From Fimenecus sp045545735 (lineage in GTDB: Bacteria > Bacillota > Clostridia > Oscillospirales > Acutalibacteraceae), in the NCBI GenBank assembly GCA_045545735.1, contig JAZQBM010000001.1, positions 310,001 through 374,000 of the forward strand: a stretch of 64,000 nt of DNA. The letters are read 5' to 3'. Positions 51,212 to 60,064 of the stretch are shown here, one piece after another; the first letter of the stretch is position 1, and each line of letters opens with the position of its first letter. Position numbers and translations under genes: made by a program. The notes under the pieces were generated by a model. That model made no database searches, was not told the DNA's origin, and was given only the letters and a program-made list of their open reading frames with translations.

Positions 51212-51242
51212 TATGATAAAATCAACCTATATTGAATATAGG
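51194..51242 (+). promoter_or_regulatory. Promoter with overlapping operator-like dyad before the GH39-like gene
   Basis: TTGAAG (51194-51199) and TAAAAT (51217-51222) have 17 bp spacing; the -35 lies in the end of the TauE half gene. Just after the -10, CCTATAT-TGA-ATATAGG (51226-51242) forms a 7-bp dyad over the expected transcript start, a typical repressor position. Confidence 0.6.
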
Positions 51243-51253
51243 CAGGTTTATTT

Positions 51254-53740
51254 ATGAAAACACTTAAAAAGGTATTATTGGGTATTGGCATTTCTGTTTT
51301 ATCACTAGTAATTATTGCAGGAATTGCGTTTATGGTTATAAAAGTGCCTACTCTTACCATTGATTTCTCACAACAATCTGAACTTACAGGCAGAGCTTCG
51401 GGATTTCTTTATGGTATTGCAGAAGACGATGTTCCAACTGCAGAAATTACTGAGAGCGTTGGCATAAATACACTTGCTACAAAGCCTGCAGGTGGACTTC
51501 AACACCCTATTGGTGATGTAAATCAGGTTGCAGATACATTTACTGAAGCCGGTGGCGAATACTTATTTATCTACACACAAGATATGTATGATACTTGGTA
51601 TTACCAGTTTGACAGTCTTGATGCATATAACGAGCGAGTTCGCAAAACTGTAACTGAAATGGAAAATTCAGAATACAAAGACAAACTTGTTTACTGTATT
51701 TACAATGAAATGGACAACGGTCAATGGTTTGGCGACCATTGGGTTGAAGAAAACCGTTACAAATTCTATGACGCGTGGGCATCTACATATAAAGTTGTTA
51801 AAGATATAAATCCTGATGCAAAAATTGCAGGTCCCGGTCATTGTGGTTACAACTATGATTGGAATAAGGAATTTTTGACATACTGCAAAGCAAACAACTG
51901 TATGCCTGATATGTTTGTATGGCACGAGCTTGCCGGTGAGCCAAACTATTCGATTTATTGGATGGAATACAGATTTAACGAGTTCAATGAAATGTGTGAT
52001 GAATTAGGTGTTGACAGAATACCTATCTGCATTTCAGAATACGGACTTATGCAGACTAATGGTATCCCCGGAGAATCTGTTAAATGGATTTCTCGTCTTG
52101 AAGCAAGTGACGTTTACGGTTGTGTAGCTTATTGGCGACTTGCAAACAATCTTGCAGAAGTTGTTGCAGATGATGTTACACCTAATTCAAACTACTGGGT
52201 TTACAAGTTCTATGCTGATATGAAAGGTAAAGAACTTGAAGTTAATGAATGGGATTTATTCCACAGTAATATTGGCAACTGGCTTAAAGGTAAATACCCT
52301 CTTTTCAACAAGGGATTTATTGGAATGGCATCATTTGATGAGGCCGAAAACAAGTTTTATGTAATGGCTGGTGGCAGTGCCGAAAACAGCAAAATCAAGA
52401 TTGAAAATATCGACGAAAAGTACTTCAAGAATGGCGACAAGGTTACAGTTAAAGTAACTTATGTTGATTTCAAAGGACTTGGTGGTGCAGTTTATACACC
52501 TGAAGAATGTATGACAGAGGTTGTTAAGGTTTCAAGAAATGCAATTAAATTTGATATTCCTTGCGAGCGTGAAAGCCAGTCATATTTTATTGAAATTACA
52601 CCTTATGACAATGAAGAAGAGAGTAAGAAGGAAAATCGTACACTTCGTTTTGAAGCAGAAGATGCAAATTTTGACGGTAATGCTTTTGTGCCTGAATGGA
52701 TTTCTTATGCAAGTTCAAAGGGTTTAGTCGTTAAAGGACTTGACAAGGACAGTACAATTAAATTCACGGTTGATGTAGATAAAGCTGGTGCTTACGACCT
52801 TGATATTGTTTATGCTAACGGTGGAGTAGAAACAGGTAGAATTACTGCAGATGCACAGATTTCAATAAACGGTGCAGAACAAGTTGTTGAGTTTCCATCC
52901 ACAATTAAAGATGAGTATATGGAATGTGTTACAATCAGTGCAAATCTTAGAAAAGGCAAAAACACAATCTATATCAATGTGCTTAATGATGCAATTCTTA
53001 CACTCGATTTTGTTGATGTTTCTGAATTTAATGATACTAATCCAGAGGTATATTTTGCACCTTTACAATCAAGAAATGCGAACACTAATGAAAATGCTTA
53101 TTCTGTAATCGTACCTTACGATACTACTTATCAAATCTTTTTATCACAACCTACTGAAGAATTGATAGTAAATGGAATTGATAATAAATCAGTTAGCGAT
53201 AGTAAGGTTAATAGTGTATTCTTACATCATGGTTATAATAAAATTATTTTAGACGATAACACTACTATTGAACATATTGATATTTATTCAAAAGTATTTA
53301 CACTTGCCAAAATTACCCCTACCGATATGAAAGTATTTAATGGTGCCACACTTGAAGATGACGAGAATGCTTCAAGTGGCAAAAGAATTGGTTGGATTGC
53401 TTCTGATAAAGGTAGTTATGCTACATTCAATGTAAATGTTAAAGAGGCTGGTTTTTACAACTTTACTATTGAATATGCTAACAACGAAGAAGGTGGATTC
53501 CACGCTTACAATGTTGACCTTATTGAGCGTTATATTTCTGTATCGGTAAATGGCGAAAAGCAAGGCAACTATTTCTTCCGTAGCACATACAGTTGGGAAA
53601 CTTATAAGACAAAAACTATTGTGCTTTATCTCCAAGCTGGTGACAATGAAATCAAGCTCGCAAATGACGGTTCATATAGTTTTAACAACAGAGTCACCTA
53701 TGCACCAAACATTGGTGATATATATGTAAATCCATTCTAA
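51254..53740 (+). CDS. Membrane-anchored GH39-like glycoside hydrolase with CBM6/35-like modules
   Basis: The 828-residue protein has an N-terminal membrane anchor (about residues 8-29) and then a clan A (TIM-barrel) hydrolase-like domain to about residue 340. The likely acid/base is Glu152 in YCIYNEMDNGQW and the nucleophile Glu262 in ICISEYG, the pattern of GH39 and related families. A beta domain follows, then two modules that look like CBM6/CBM35: one starting LRFEAEDANFDGNAF near residue 476, the other around residue 690-828 (GSYATFNVNVKEAGFYNFTI). It probably degrades or binds a plant or host glycan at the cell surface. It is a single-gene unit with its own promoter and terminator. Confidence 0.8.
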   Translation: MKTLKKVLLGIGISVLSLVIIAGIAFMVIKVPTLTIDFSQQSELTGRASGFLYGIAEDDVPTAEITESVGINTLATKPAGGLQHPIGDVNQVADTFTEAGGEYLFIYTQDMYDTWYYQFDSLDAYNERVRKTVTEMENSEYKDKLVYCIYNEMDNGQWFGDHWVEENRYKFYDAWASTYKVVKDINPDAKIAGPGHCGYNYDWNKEFLTYCKANNCMPDMFVWHELAGEPNYSIYWMEYRFNEFNEMCDELGVDRIPICISEYGLMQTNGIPGESVKWISRLEASDVYGCVAYWRLANNLAEVVADDVTPNSNYWVYKFYADMKGKELEVNEWDLFHSNIGNWLKGKYPLFNKGFIGMASFDEAENKFYVMAGGSAENSKIKIENIDEKYFKNGDKVTVKVTYVDFKGLGGAVYTPEECMTEVVKVSRNAIKFDIPCERESQSYFIEITPYDNEEESKKENRTLRFEAEDANFDGNAFVPEWISYASSKGLVVKGLDKDSTIKFTVDVDKAGAYDLDIVYANGGVETGRITADAQISINGAEQVVEFPSTIKDEYMECVTISANLRKGKNTIYINVLNDAILTLDFVDVSEFNDTNPEVYFAPLQSRNANTNENAYSVIVPYDTTYQIFLSQPTEELIVNGIDNKSVSDSKVNSVFLHHGYNKIILDDNTTIEHIDIYSKVFTLAKITPTDMKVFNGATLEDDENASSGKRIGWIASDKGSYATFNVNVKEAGFYNFTIEYANNEEGGFHAYNVDLIERYISVSVNGEKQGNYFFRSTYSWETYKTKTIVLYLQAGDNEIKLANDGSYSFNNRVTYAPNIGDIYVNPF

Positions 53741-53751
53741 AAAATCACTAC

Positions 53752-53780
53752 AAAAAAGACGCTTTTCGGCGTCTTTTTTT
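53752..53780 (+). terminator. Terminator after the GH39-like gene
   Basis: AAAAAAGACGC and GCGTCTTTTTTT pair around a short loop (53752-53780). Confidence 0.9.
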
Positions 53781-53819
53781 GTTATTACGACAAAAATATT
53801 TTTTATTATTTTAATACTA

Positions 53820-53848
53820 TTGATAATAATAAAAATATAAGGTATAAT
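53820..53848 (+). promoter_or_regulatory. Promoter for the sodium-pump decarboxylase operon
   Basis: TTGATA (53820-53825) and TATAAT (53843-53848) are 17 bp apart, 64 bp before the oadA start. Confidence 0.75.
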
Positions 53849-53912
53849 TACATTAAAATTACAATGGGTAATTTTGGAATAAAATTAAATGTGTTTTGGA
53901 GGCAAAGAAACT

Positions 53913-55295
53913 ATGAAAGTACAGTTTACTGAAACCGTATTAAGAGATGCCAACCAGTCACTTATTGCTACAAGAATGCCGTTCGCGGATTTCGAACCTA
54001 TTCTTGAAAAGCTCAATAAGGCAGGTTACTATTCTCTTGAATGCTGGGGCGGTGCTACATTCGACTCATGTCTTCGCTATCTTAATGAAGACCCATGGGT
54101 AAGACTTAGAAACATTAAAGCAAAGTGTCCTGACACTAAACTTCAAATGCTTCTTCGTGGTCAGAACCTTCTCGGTTACAAGCACTACCCTGACGATGTT
54201 GTTAGAATGTTCATTAAAAAGAGTATTGAAAATGGTATTGACGTTATCAGAATTTTTGATGCACTTAACGATGTTCGCAACATTCAAGTAGCAGTTGATG
54301 AAACAATTAAAAACGGTGCTATTGCATCAGGTGCTATTTCTTACACAACAAGCCCTGTTCACACACTTGAAAACTATGTGGCTCTTTGTAAAGAAATGAA
54401 AGAAATGGGTTGTTCTACAATCTGTATCAAAGATATGGCAGGTGTTATGACTCCTGTTGAAGCAAAAGACCTTGTTGGTGCAATTAAAGATGCAATGCCT
54501 GAAATGCCTGTTATTCTTCATACTCACTGCACAACAGGTATGGCTTATATGACAATTCTTAAAGCAGTTGAAGCAGGTTGCGATATTATTGACACAGCAA
54601 CATCTTGTTTTTCAGGTGGTACTGCACAACCTGCAACAGAAACAATACATGATGCTCTTACAGGTCTTGGTTATGAAACAGGTCTTGACAGAGATACATT
54701 AAAAGCTGTTAACGACCACTTTAAGCCGCTTCGTGACCAGTATCTTGCATCAGGACTTTTAAAACCAAAAGCACTTGTAACTGATACAGATGCTTTAACT
54801 TACAAAGTTCCCGGCGGTATGCTTTCAAATATGATGGCAAACCTTGAAGATATGAATGCTCTTGACAGAATGGAAGAAGCTCTTCTTGAAATTCCTCAAG
54901 TTCGTAAAGATATGGGTTATCCCCCACTTGTTACTCCTCTTAGCCAAATGGTTGGTAATCAGGCAGTTACAAATGTGCTTGTAGGCGAAAGATATAAGAA
55001 CATTTCTAAAGAAATCAAGGCTTATATCAAGGGCGAATACGGTAAGGCACCGGGTCCTATTGACGCTGACCTTCAAAAGAAAGTTCTTGGCGACGACGCT
55101 CCTATTACATGTCGTTTTGCTGACACTCTTGAACCTGCATTTGAACAGACAAAAGCTGAACTTGGCGATGTAGCTAAATGTGACGAAGATGTTCTTTCAT
55201 ATATTGCATTCCCACAGCAAGCTGAAAAATTCTTTGAAGCAAGAGCGGAAAAAGAAAAGAACACATTCAAATATTCAATTAAAAGAGTTGACTAA
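53913..55295 (+). CDS. oadA: Oxaloacetate decarboxylase alpha-type carboxyltransferase subunit
   Basis: The 460-residue protein is the carboxyltransferase of a biotin-dependent sodium-pump decarboxylase. It starts MKVQFTETVLRDANQSLIAT at 53913 (GGAGG upstream). Visible are the metal and substrate motifs RDANQS, MLLRGQNLLGY, the lysine in CIKDMAGVMTP and LHTHCTTGMAYM. It ends near residue 460 without the biotinyl domain, which is encoded separately two genes downstream, as is common in Clostridia. It transfers the carboxyl group of oxaloacetate (or a related 2-oxo acid) to biotin. Pyruvate carboxylase C-terminal-type proteins are similar, but the operon settles the role. Confidence 0.93.
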   Translation: MKVQFTETVLRDANQSLIATRMPFADFEPILEKLNKAGYYSLECWGGATFDSCLRYLNEDPWVRLRNIKAKCPDTKLQMLLRGQNLLGYKHYPDDVVRMFIKKSIENGIDVIRIFDALNDVRNIQVAVDETIKNGAIASGAISYTTSPVHTLENYVALCKEMKEMGCSTICIKDMAGVMTPVEAKDLVGAIKDAMPEMPVILHTHCTTGMAYMTILKAVEAGCDIIDTATSCFSGGTAQPATETIHDALTGLGYETGLDRDTLKAVNDHFKPLRDQYLASGLLKPKALVTDTDALTYKVPGGMLSNMMANLEDMNALDRMEEALLEIPQVRKDMGYPPLVTPLSQMVGNQAVTNVLVGERYKNISKEIKAYIKGEYGKAPGPIDADLQKKVLGDDAPITCRFADTLEPAFEQTKAELGDVAKCDEDVLSYIAFPQQAEKFFEARAEKEKNTFKYSIKRVD

Positions 55296-55307
55296 GGAGG
55301 ACATAAA

Positions 55308-55901
55308 ATGACATTATCAGAAATTCTTAGCGTTTCTGTTACCGGTTTTATTGTCGTTTTAATTGTTCTTATTCTTCTTGCAGTAATTATTGTAATGCTT
55401 TCAAAGATAATCCGTGCAGTTGAAGGCGGTGCAAAAAAATCAGCTAAAACTGAAGCTATTAAAGCAGAGACACCTGTTAAAACAACAGTTAGTTCCCCTG
55501 CTCCTGTTGAAGTTTCTGCTCCAGCACCTGTTCAATACACAAACGGTCTTACTCTTTATAAAACAGATTACAAGACTGCGGCATCAATTATGGCTATTGT
55601 AAGTCACGAAAGTGGTATTCCGCTTGAAAAACTTAACTTTAGTTCAATTAAACTTGATGACTCTCTTGAACTTTATAAGACTGACTATAAAACAGCAGCA
55701 TCAATTATGGCTATTATCAGCCACCAAACAGGTATTCCACTTGAAAGACTTGTATTCAAGTCAATTAGACTTTGCGATACACCTGAACTTTACAAAACTG
55801 ATGAAGAAACAGCAGTTAAGGTTATGGCACTTACAAGCAAAGAATCAGGAATTCCACTTGACAGACTTGTATTTAAATCAATTAAACTTATTGAAAAATA
55901 A
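55308..55901 (+). CDS. OadG-like gamma subunit with three tandem 39-residue repeats
   Basis: The 197-residue protein has an OadG-like N-terminal membrane helix (residues 11-35, then KIIRAVEGG) and an Ala/Pro-rich linker (55-78). The rest is three tandem repeats beginning LYKTD at residues 83, 122 and 161, an exact 39-residue period. Each has LYKTDYKTAASIMAI, a short loop, GIPLEKL and an SIKL-type end. The unit resembles the single C-terminal zinc or docking segment of ordinary OadG (pattern AAIAAAIA...KLVIRSI), here triplicated. It sits between oadA and the biotin carrier gene and should dock the alpha subunit to the membrane beta subunit. Confidence 0.82.
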   Translation: MTLSEILSVSVTGFIVVLIVLILLAVIIVMLSKIIRAVEGGAKKSAKTEAIKAETPVKTTVSSPAPVEVSAPAPVQYTNGLTLYKTDYKTAASIMAIVSHESGIPLEKLNFSSIKLDDSLELYKTDYKTAASIMAIISHQTGIPLERLVFKSIRLCDTPELYKTDEETAVKVMALTSKESGIPLDRLVFKSIKLIEK

Positions 55902-55915
55902 AGGAGATTATTAAT

Positions 55916-56347
55916 ATGAAATATGTAGTTACATTAAACGGAAATGATTATGAAGTTGAAGTAAATGAACTTAACGAAGCAGTTGTTACTGCAGTTGTTC
56001 CATCAGCAGCTCCTGTTGTAGTTGCAGCTCCTGTAGCACAGGTTTCAGCACCTGTAGTAGCTCCAGCTCCTGCAGTTGCTCCTGTTGTTGATGCTGCTCC
56101 CGCTGCAGCACCTGCACCTGTAGCAGTTGGCGACGGCACAAAAGTTACCGCTCCAATGCCTGGTACAGTTCTTTCAGTAAACGCATCAGTTGGTCAGTCT
56201 GTAAACGAAGGCGACGTACTTTTCATTCTTGAAGCTATGAAGATGGAAAACGAAATCGTTGCTCCATGTGCTGGTACAGTTAAGCAGGTTATTGCAACTA
56301 AAGGTGCATCAGTTGCTACTGACGAAGTTCTTGCAGTTATCGGCTAA
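55916..56347 (+). CDS. Biotin carboxyl carrier protein of the decarboxylase
   Basis: The 143-residue carrier has a short N-terminal beta part (MKYVVTLNGNDYEVEV), an Ala/Pro/Val-rich flexible linker (residues about 28-70) and a C-terminal biotinyl domain with the biotin-accepting lysine in EAMKMENEIVAPC near residues 107-119. TKVTAPMPGTVLSV marks the start of the domain. It moves carboxybiotin from the carboxyltransferase to the OadB membrane subunit. It lies 14 bp after the gamma gene and 14 bp before oadB. Confidence 0.94.
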   Translation: MKYVVTLNGNDYEVEVNELNEAVVTAVVPSAAPVVVAAPVAQVSAPVVAPAPAVAPVVDAAPAAAPAPVAVGDGTKVTAPMPGTVLSVNASVGQSVNEGDVLFILEAMKMENEIVAPCAGTVKQVIATKGASVATDEVLAVIG

Positions 56348-56361
56348 TCAGAGGTGCAGAT

Positions 56362-57546
56362 ATGCAAATAATAGATGCTCTTATAGAGCTTTTTAATCAA
56401 TCAAACTTTGTTAACTTACCTTGGCAAAACTGGGTTATGATTGGTGTTTCATTTGTTCTTTTCTATTTTGCTATAGTTAAGAAGTTTGAACCATTACTCT
56501 TAATTCCAATTGCTTTTGGTATGCTTCTTGTTAACATATATCCCGAAATAATGGCTGACCCTACTAATATGTCATTTATCGGTGATAACAACCCATTTGC
56601 TGACCCTAACGCTCATTGGTACGATTCCGGTGTATTAAGACTTATATACGCAGGTGTTAAGTCGAGCATTTTCCCTTGCCTTATATTTATGGGCGTTGGT
56701 GCAATGACTGACTTTGGTCCACTTCTTGCTAACCCATCAAGTCTTTTGCTTGGTGCTGCTGCACAGCTCGGTATCTATGTAGCGTTCACAGTTGCTATGC
56801 TTTCAGGTGAGTTTACACCGGAAGAAGCTGCTTCAATTGCTATTATCGGTGGTGCTGATGGTCCTACAGCAATTTTCCTTACAGGTAAACTTGCTCCTCA
56901 CATGTTGGGTTCAATCGCAGTTGCGGCATATTCATATATGGCTCTTATCCCACTTATTCAGCCACCTATTATGAAATTGCTTACAACTAAAAAAGAAAGA
57001 GAAATCAAAATGAATCAGCTTCGCACAGTTAGTAAGGCTGAAAAGATTATCTTCCCTATTGTTGTTACAGTAATCTGCGTTCTTATTCTTCCATCAGTTG
57101 CTCCACTTCTTGGTTTCCTTATGCTTGGTAACCTTTTCAAAGAAAGTGGACTTACTGACAGACTTTCAGACACAGCTCAGAACTCACTTTGCAATATTGT
57201 TACTATTCTTCTTGGTACAACAGTTGGTGCTACTGCAGAAGGCTCAGCATTCCTTAACAAGAAAACTCTTCTTGTTATTGCAATCGGCTTGCTTGCATTT
57301 GCATTCTCAACTGCTGGCGGTGTAATTTTTGCAAAACTTATGAACGTTGCTACCAAAGGTAAGGTTAATCCACTTATCGGTTCAGCAGGTGTTTCTGCAG
57401 TTCCTATGGCAGCTCGTGTTTCACAGACAGAAGGCAGAAAATACAACCCTTCAAACTTCCTTCTTATGCATGCAATGGGCCCGAACGTTGCAGGTGTAAT
57501 TGGTTCTGCTGTTGCAGCAGGTTTCTTACTTTCACGATTCGGTTAA
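56362..57546 (+). CDS. oadB: Sodium ion-translocating decarboxylase beta subunit
   Basis: The 394-residue membrane protein has about nine to ten hydrophobic segments. It carries the family motifs SIFPCLIFMGVGAMTDFGPL near residue 100, GGADGPTAIFLTGKLAPHMLG near residues 163-183 and the C-terminal MHAMGPNVAGVIGSAVAAG. The Asp in GGADGPT corresponds to the essential sodium and proton site. It decarboxylates carboxybiotin and exports two sodium ions. As the last gene of the four-gene unit it completes a primary sodium pump that could drive the anaerobe's sodium-linked transport. Confidence 0.95.
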   Translation: MQIIDALIELFNQSNFVNLPWQNWVMIGVSFVLFYFAIVKKFEPLLLIPIAFGMLLVNIYPEIMADPTNMSFIGDNNPFADPNAHWYDSGVLRLIYAGVKSSIFPCLIFMGVGAMTDFGPLLANPSSLLLGAAAQLGIYVAFTVAMLSGEFTPEEAASIAIIGGADGPTAIFLTGKLAPHMLGSIAVAAYSYMALIPLIQPPIMKLLTTKKEREIKMNQLRTVSKAEKIIFPIVVTVICVLILPSVAPLLGFLMLGNLFKESGLTDRLSDTAQNSLCNIVTILLGTTVGATAEGSAFLNKKTLLVIAIGLLAFAFSTAGGVIFAKLMNVATKGKVNPLIGSAGVSAVPMAARVSQTEGRKYNPSNFLLMHAMGPNVAGVIGSAVAAGFLLSRFG

Positions 57547-57570
57547 TTCCAAACACAACACATATAAACG

Positions 57571-57605
57571 AAATGCCGTGGTCAAAAAGACTACGGCATT
57601 TTTAT
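57571..57605. terminator. Terminator shared by oadB and the end of sfsA
   Basis: AAATGCCGTGGTC and GACTACGGCATTT (57571-57583 and 57589-57601) form a 13-bp stem with one G-T pair, followed by TTATTT on the plus strand. The last codons and stop of sfsA lie within the right arm, so the same hairpin serves the convergent gene. Confidence 0.88.
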
Positions 57606-58268
57606 TTGTACTTTATCATTCATTGTAATTTCATAAGGTGTCACAATACTATCAAAAGCATATATTTCAACACCATTTTTATAAGCATTTTTAAGTTCAC
57701 TTGCAAATTCGGGATGTGTTTCATAATTAGGTTCGAAGTACTTAACATCTTCCATTTGAACAAGAAATACCACGCAAGCCTTATAACCATCTTTAACGGC
57801 TTTTTGAAGTTCTTTAAGATGTTTAATTCCCCTTTCAGTCGGAGCATCTGGAAAACGCACTACACCATTATCTTCAAGGGTTACACCTTTGACTTCAACA
57901 AAAATTCTTTCTTTTTTCGTTTCAACATAAATATCAAATCGTGAATTACTGTATTTGTACTCTTGTTTAACAAAAATTATATCTTCAAAAATCTTGTTGA
58001 GCGACTCTTTAACTACAAAATTAGGAATTTGACTATCAATATTAATTAACTTGCCGTTCTTTTCTACAGAAACAAGGTCAAATTGTGTTTTTCTGTTTGG
58101 GTTAGAACTTTTCTCAAGATAGACTGTAGCACCATTTACAAGCAATTCTCGGCATCTACCCGTATTTTTAACATGACAAATTTCTTCCTTATCATCAATT
58201 TCGCAAATTGCAATAAATCGATTAGGTCGCTCAAGAAATTTACCTTTATAAATATTACTATATTTCAT
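57591..58268 (-). CDS. sfsA: SfsA family DNA/RNA nuclease
   Basis: The 225-residue protein matches SfsA, first found as a sugar fermentation stimulation protein and later seen to be nuclease-like. It has an OB-type start (GKFLERPNRFIAICEID), HVKNTGRCRELL near residue 33-44 and the nuclease core RFDIYVETKKERIFVEVKGVTLE near residues 109-131, with RFPDAPTERGIKHLKEL after it. The PD-(D/E)xK-like catalytic residues are present. It has its own upstream terminator-separated unit and ends inside the oadB terminator. Confidence 0.93.
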   Translation of the reverse strand: MKYSNIYKGKFLERPNRFIAICEIDDKEEICHVKNTGRCRELLVNGATVYLEKSSNPNRKTQFDLVSVEKNGKLINIDSQIPNFVVKESLNKIFEDIIFVKQEYKYSNSRFDIYVETKKERIFVEVKGVTLEDNGVVRFPDAPTERGIKHLKELQKAVKDGYKACVVFLVQMEDVKYFEPNYETHPEFASELKNAYKNGVEIYAFDSIVTPYEITMNDKVQIKMP

Positions 58269-58276
58269 ATTACACC

Positions 58277-58308
58277 AAAAAATAACGGCGATAGTTTCCT
58301 ACCGCCGT
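58277..58308 (-). terminator. Terminator after the GPH transporter gene
   Basis: ACGGCGGTAG and CTATCGCCGT pair (one G-T) with loop GAAA, followed by TATTTTTT on the minus strand. Confidence 0.9.
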
Positions 58309-58327
58309 CCGAATTATTAATAATTTA

Positions 58328-59920
58328 TTATTCAGCCTTTGCTTTTCTTGCTTCAATTTCTTTAACCATTTCAGCCTGTTTCTTCTCTGTAATTGTGTAG
58401 AAGAGCATTGGAACTGCACAAGCAAACATACTGATAACGCCTGAAAGAACAAGCATATTCCAAAGTGTCTGTGCACCTTCAGCTGAAATATAACCTGTTT
58501 CAGCATTGATACCTGCAGCAGCAAATGAAATAACACCGATGAATGCACCAACTGCCATACCAATTTTATTGATAAGTGTCTGCATTGCGAAACAGATACC
58601 TTCACCGCGTTCGCCTGTTTTCCATTCAAGGTAGTCAACAGTATCACCAATCATAGCGTATGTGATAATGTTATTAACACCCTGAGGAATACCAAGAAGA
58701 ACAAGTGCGATAGCTGCAACAATCAATTTCCATGTTGCGTCATAGCCTACAAAGTACATAATAGCCATTACGACGCCACCAAAAACGTGAACTGCAATAT
58801 ATGCCCATTTCTTTGTAAACTTCTTTGACATCCACGGAACAAGAAGTGATGCCACAAGACCGCCAGGAACAACAAGAAGTGTAATCAAGCTATACATACC
58901 TTCGTTCTGAAGAACATACTTTGCAAAGTAAAGACCACCGGTGTATGTATAAACCATTCTTGCACCACCAAGAACACCTGAAAGAACGATAAGAAGAAGT
59001 TCTTTATTCTTGAAGAGAAGTTTCATATTATGACCGAAGCTTGGTGGATTATCATCAGCTGTAAAACGTTCTTTTGTATTCTTAAATCCATAGAAGAACA
59101 TCGGAATTGCTGCAACAACAAGAACTACCGCTGCAATAAAATATGTCCATTTAAGAGTGTCAGCGTTTGCAATTTCCTGACCTTTGATAACCGTATTAAT
59201 AAATGTGTTTGCTGCTTCTTCAACAGTAAGTCCTTGTTTTTCAACAAGATTAGCAATTTCTGTAGCCTTGTCAATCTTAATTTGGTCAAGCATATCTGCT
59301 GTATACTTATATTTAGCTGTAATTCCATTTGTAATAATTGGAATAAACACAGTAACAATACCAGCACCCAATGTGCAAAGAAGACGAGTAACTGTAAGAA
59401 GATTACCGCGGACAACTGTATCGTTAGTCATACAAGTTGAAAGTCCCCAATAAGGAACGTCAGCAACTGTGTAAACAACAGACCAAATAACATAAATGAT
59501 TGCAATGATAATAAATGTTGATGTTGCTTTTGCCTGGAACACAGGTAAGAAACATGCAATAGTCATAACTGCAATTGGAATAGCCATCCATTTAAGGTAA
59601 GGACGACATTTACCCCATTTTGTTCTTGTTTTGTCAACGATTGAGCCCATAATCGGGTCATTGAAAGCGTCAAAGATACGAGTACCAAGCATCAAATAAG
59701 CAACTGCCATTGAGCCTGTAAGTGTACCAATAGTTACACCTTCCGCACCGAAAAGAAGAGCATCAGTTAAGAAAATTGTAAGGTATGAACCAATAATTGT
59801 GCAAATAAAGTTCTGACCAAAACCTGCTATACCATAAGCAATAGCTTCTTTAGGCTGAAGACTTGATGGGTCATTAGGATTTGTGCCATAAACTTTATGC
59901 AAAAGGTCATTGATTTTCAT
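58328..59920 (-). CDS. GPH family (MelB-like) sugar transporter
   Basis: The 530-residue protein is a glycoside-pentoside-hexuronide:cation symporter of the MFS fold with 12 hydrophobic segments. Family motifs are IAYGIAGFGQNFIC near residue 28, DAFNDPIMGSIVDKTRTKWGKCRPY near residues 82-106 and GVNNIITYAMIGDTVDYLEW near residue 425. An additional loop of about 60 residues lies between segments 6 and 7. It probably imports a di- or oligosaccharide with sodium, fitting the sodium pump next door. It is a monocistronic unit with its own promoter and terminator. Confidence 0.9.
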   Translation of the reverse strand: MKINDLLHKVYGTNPNDPSSLQPKEAIAYGIAGFGQNFICTIIGSYLTIFLTDALLFGAEGVTIGTLTGSMAVAYLMLGTRIFDAFNDPIMGSIVDKTRTKWGKCRPYLKWMAIPIAVMTIACFLPVFQAKATSTFIIIAIIYVIWSVVYTVADVPYWGLSTCMTNDTVVRGNLLTVTRLLCTLGAGIVTVFIPIITNGITAKYKYTADMLDQIKIDKATEIANLVEKQGLTVEEAANTFINTVIKGQEIANADTLKWTYFIAAVVLVVAAIPMFFYGFKNTKERFTADDNPPSFGHNMKLLFKNKELLLIVLSGVLGGARMVYTYTGGLYFAKYVLQNEGMYSLITLLVVPGGLVASLLVPWMSKKFTKKWAYIAVHVFGGVVMAIMYFVGYDATWKLIVAAIALVLLGIPQGVNNIITYAMIGDTVDYLEWKTGERGEGICFAMQTLINKIGMAVGAFIGVISFAAAGINAETGYISAEGAQTLWNMLVLSGVISMFACAVPMLFYTITEKKQAEMVKEIEARKAKAE

Positions 59921-59951
59921 AAAATCCCTCTTTCATAAATTTAATACTATA

Positions 59952-59980
59952 ATTATAACACAACACATTGTTGATTTCAA
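59952..59980 (-). promoter_or_regulatory. Promoter with internal dyad for the GPH transporter
   Basis: TTGAAA (59980-59975) and TATAAT (59957-59952) are 17 bp apart. The spacer contains CAACA-CAT-TGTTG (59961-59973), a small dyad in an operator-like position. Confidence 0.65.
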
Positions 59981-60023
59981 TGATATTTTAACAAAAAATG
60001 AACAGAAAATCGCAGAAAAACAT

Positions 60024-60051
60024 AAAAACTCCCCTGCTTATGCAAGGGAGT
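60024..60051 (-). terminator. Terminator after the zinc-ribbon/TM2 gene
   Basis: ACTCCCTTGC and GCAGGGGAGT pair over 10 bp with one G-T and loop ATAA, followed by TTTTATG on the minus strand. Confidence 0.82.
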
Positions 60052-60064
60052 AATTAATTTACAA

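Noticed and set aside
53913..55295. Truncated oxaloacetate decarboxylase alpha subunit (no biotin domain)
   Set aside because: The biotin domain is encoded separately at 55916-56347 in the same operon, a usual arrangement.
55554..55901. Evenly spaced repeats that might suggest CRISPR or a DNA satellite
   Set aside because: The 117-bp period is exactly 39 codons and stays in frame within a gene; the repeats are protein units without spacers.
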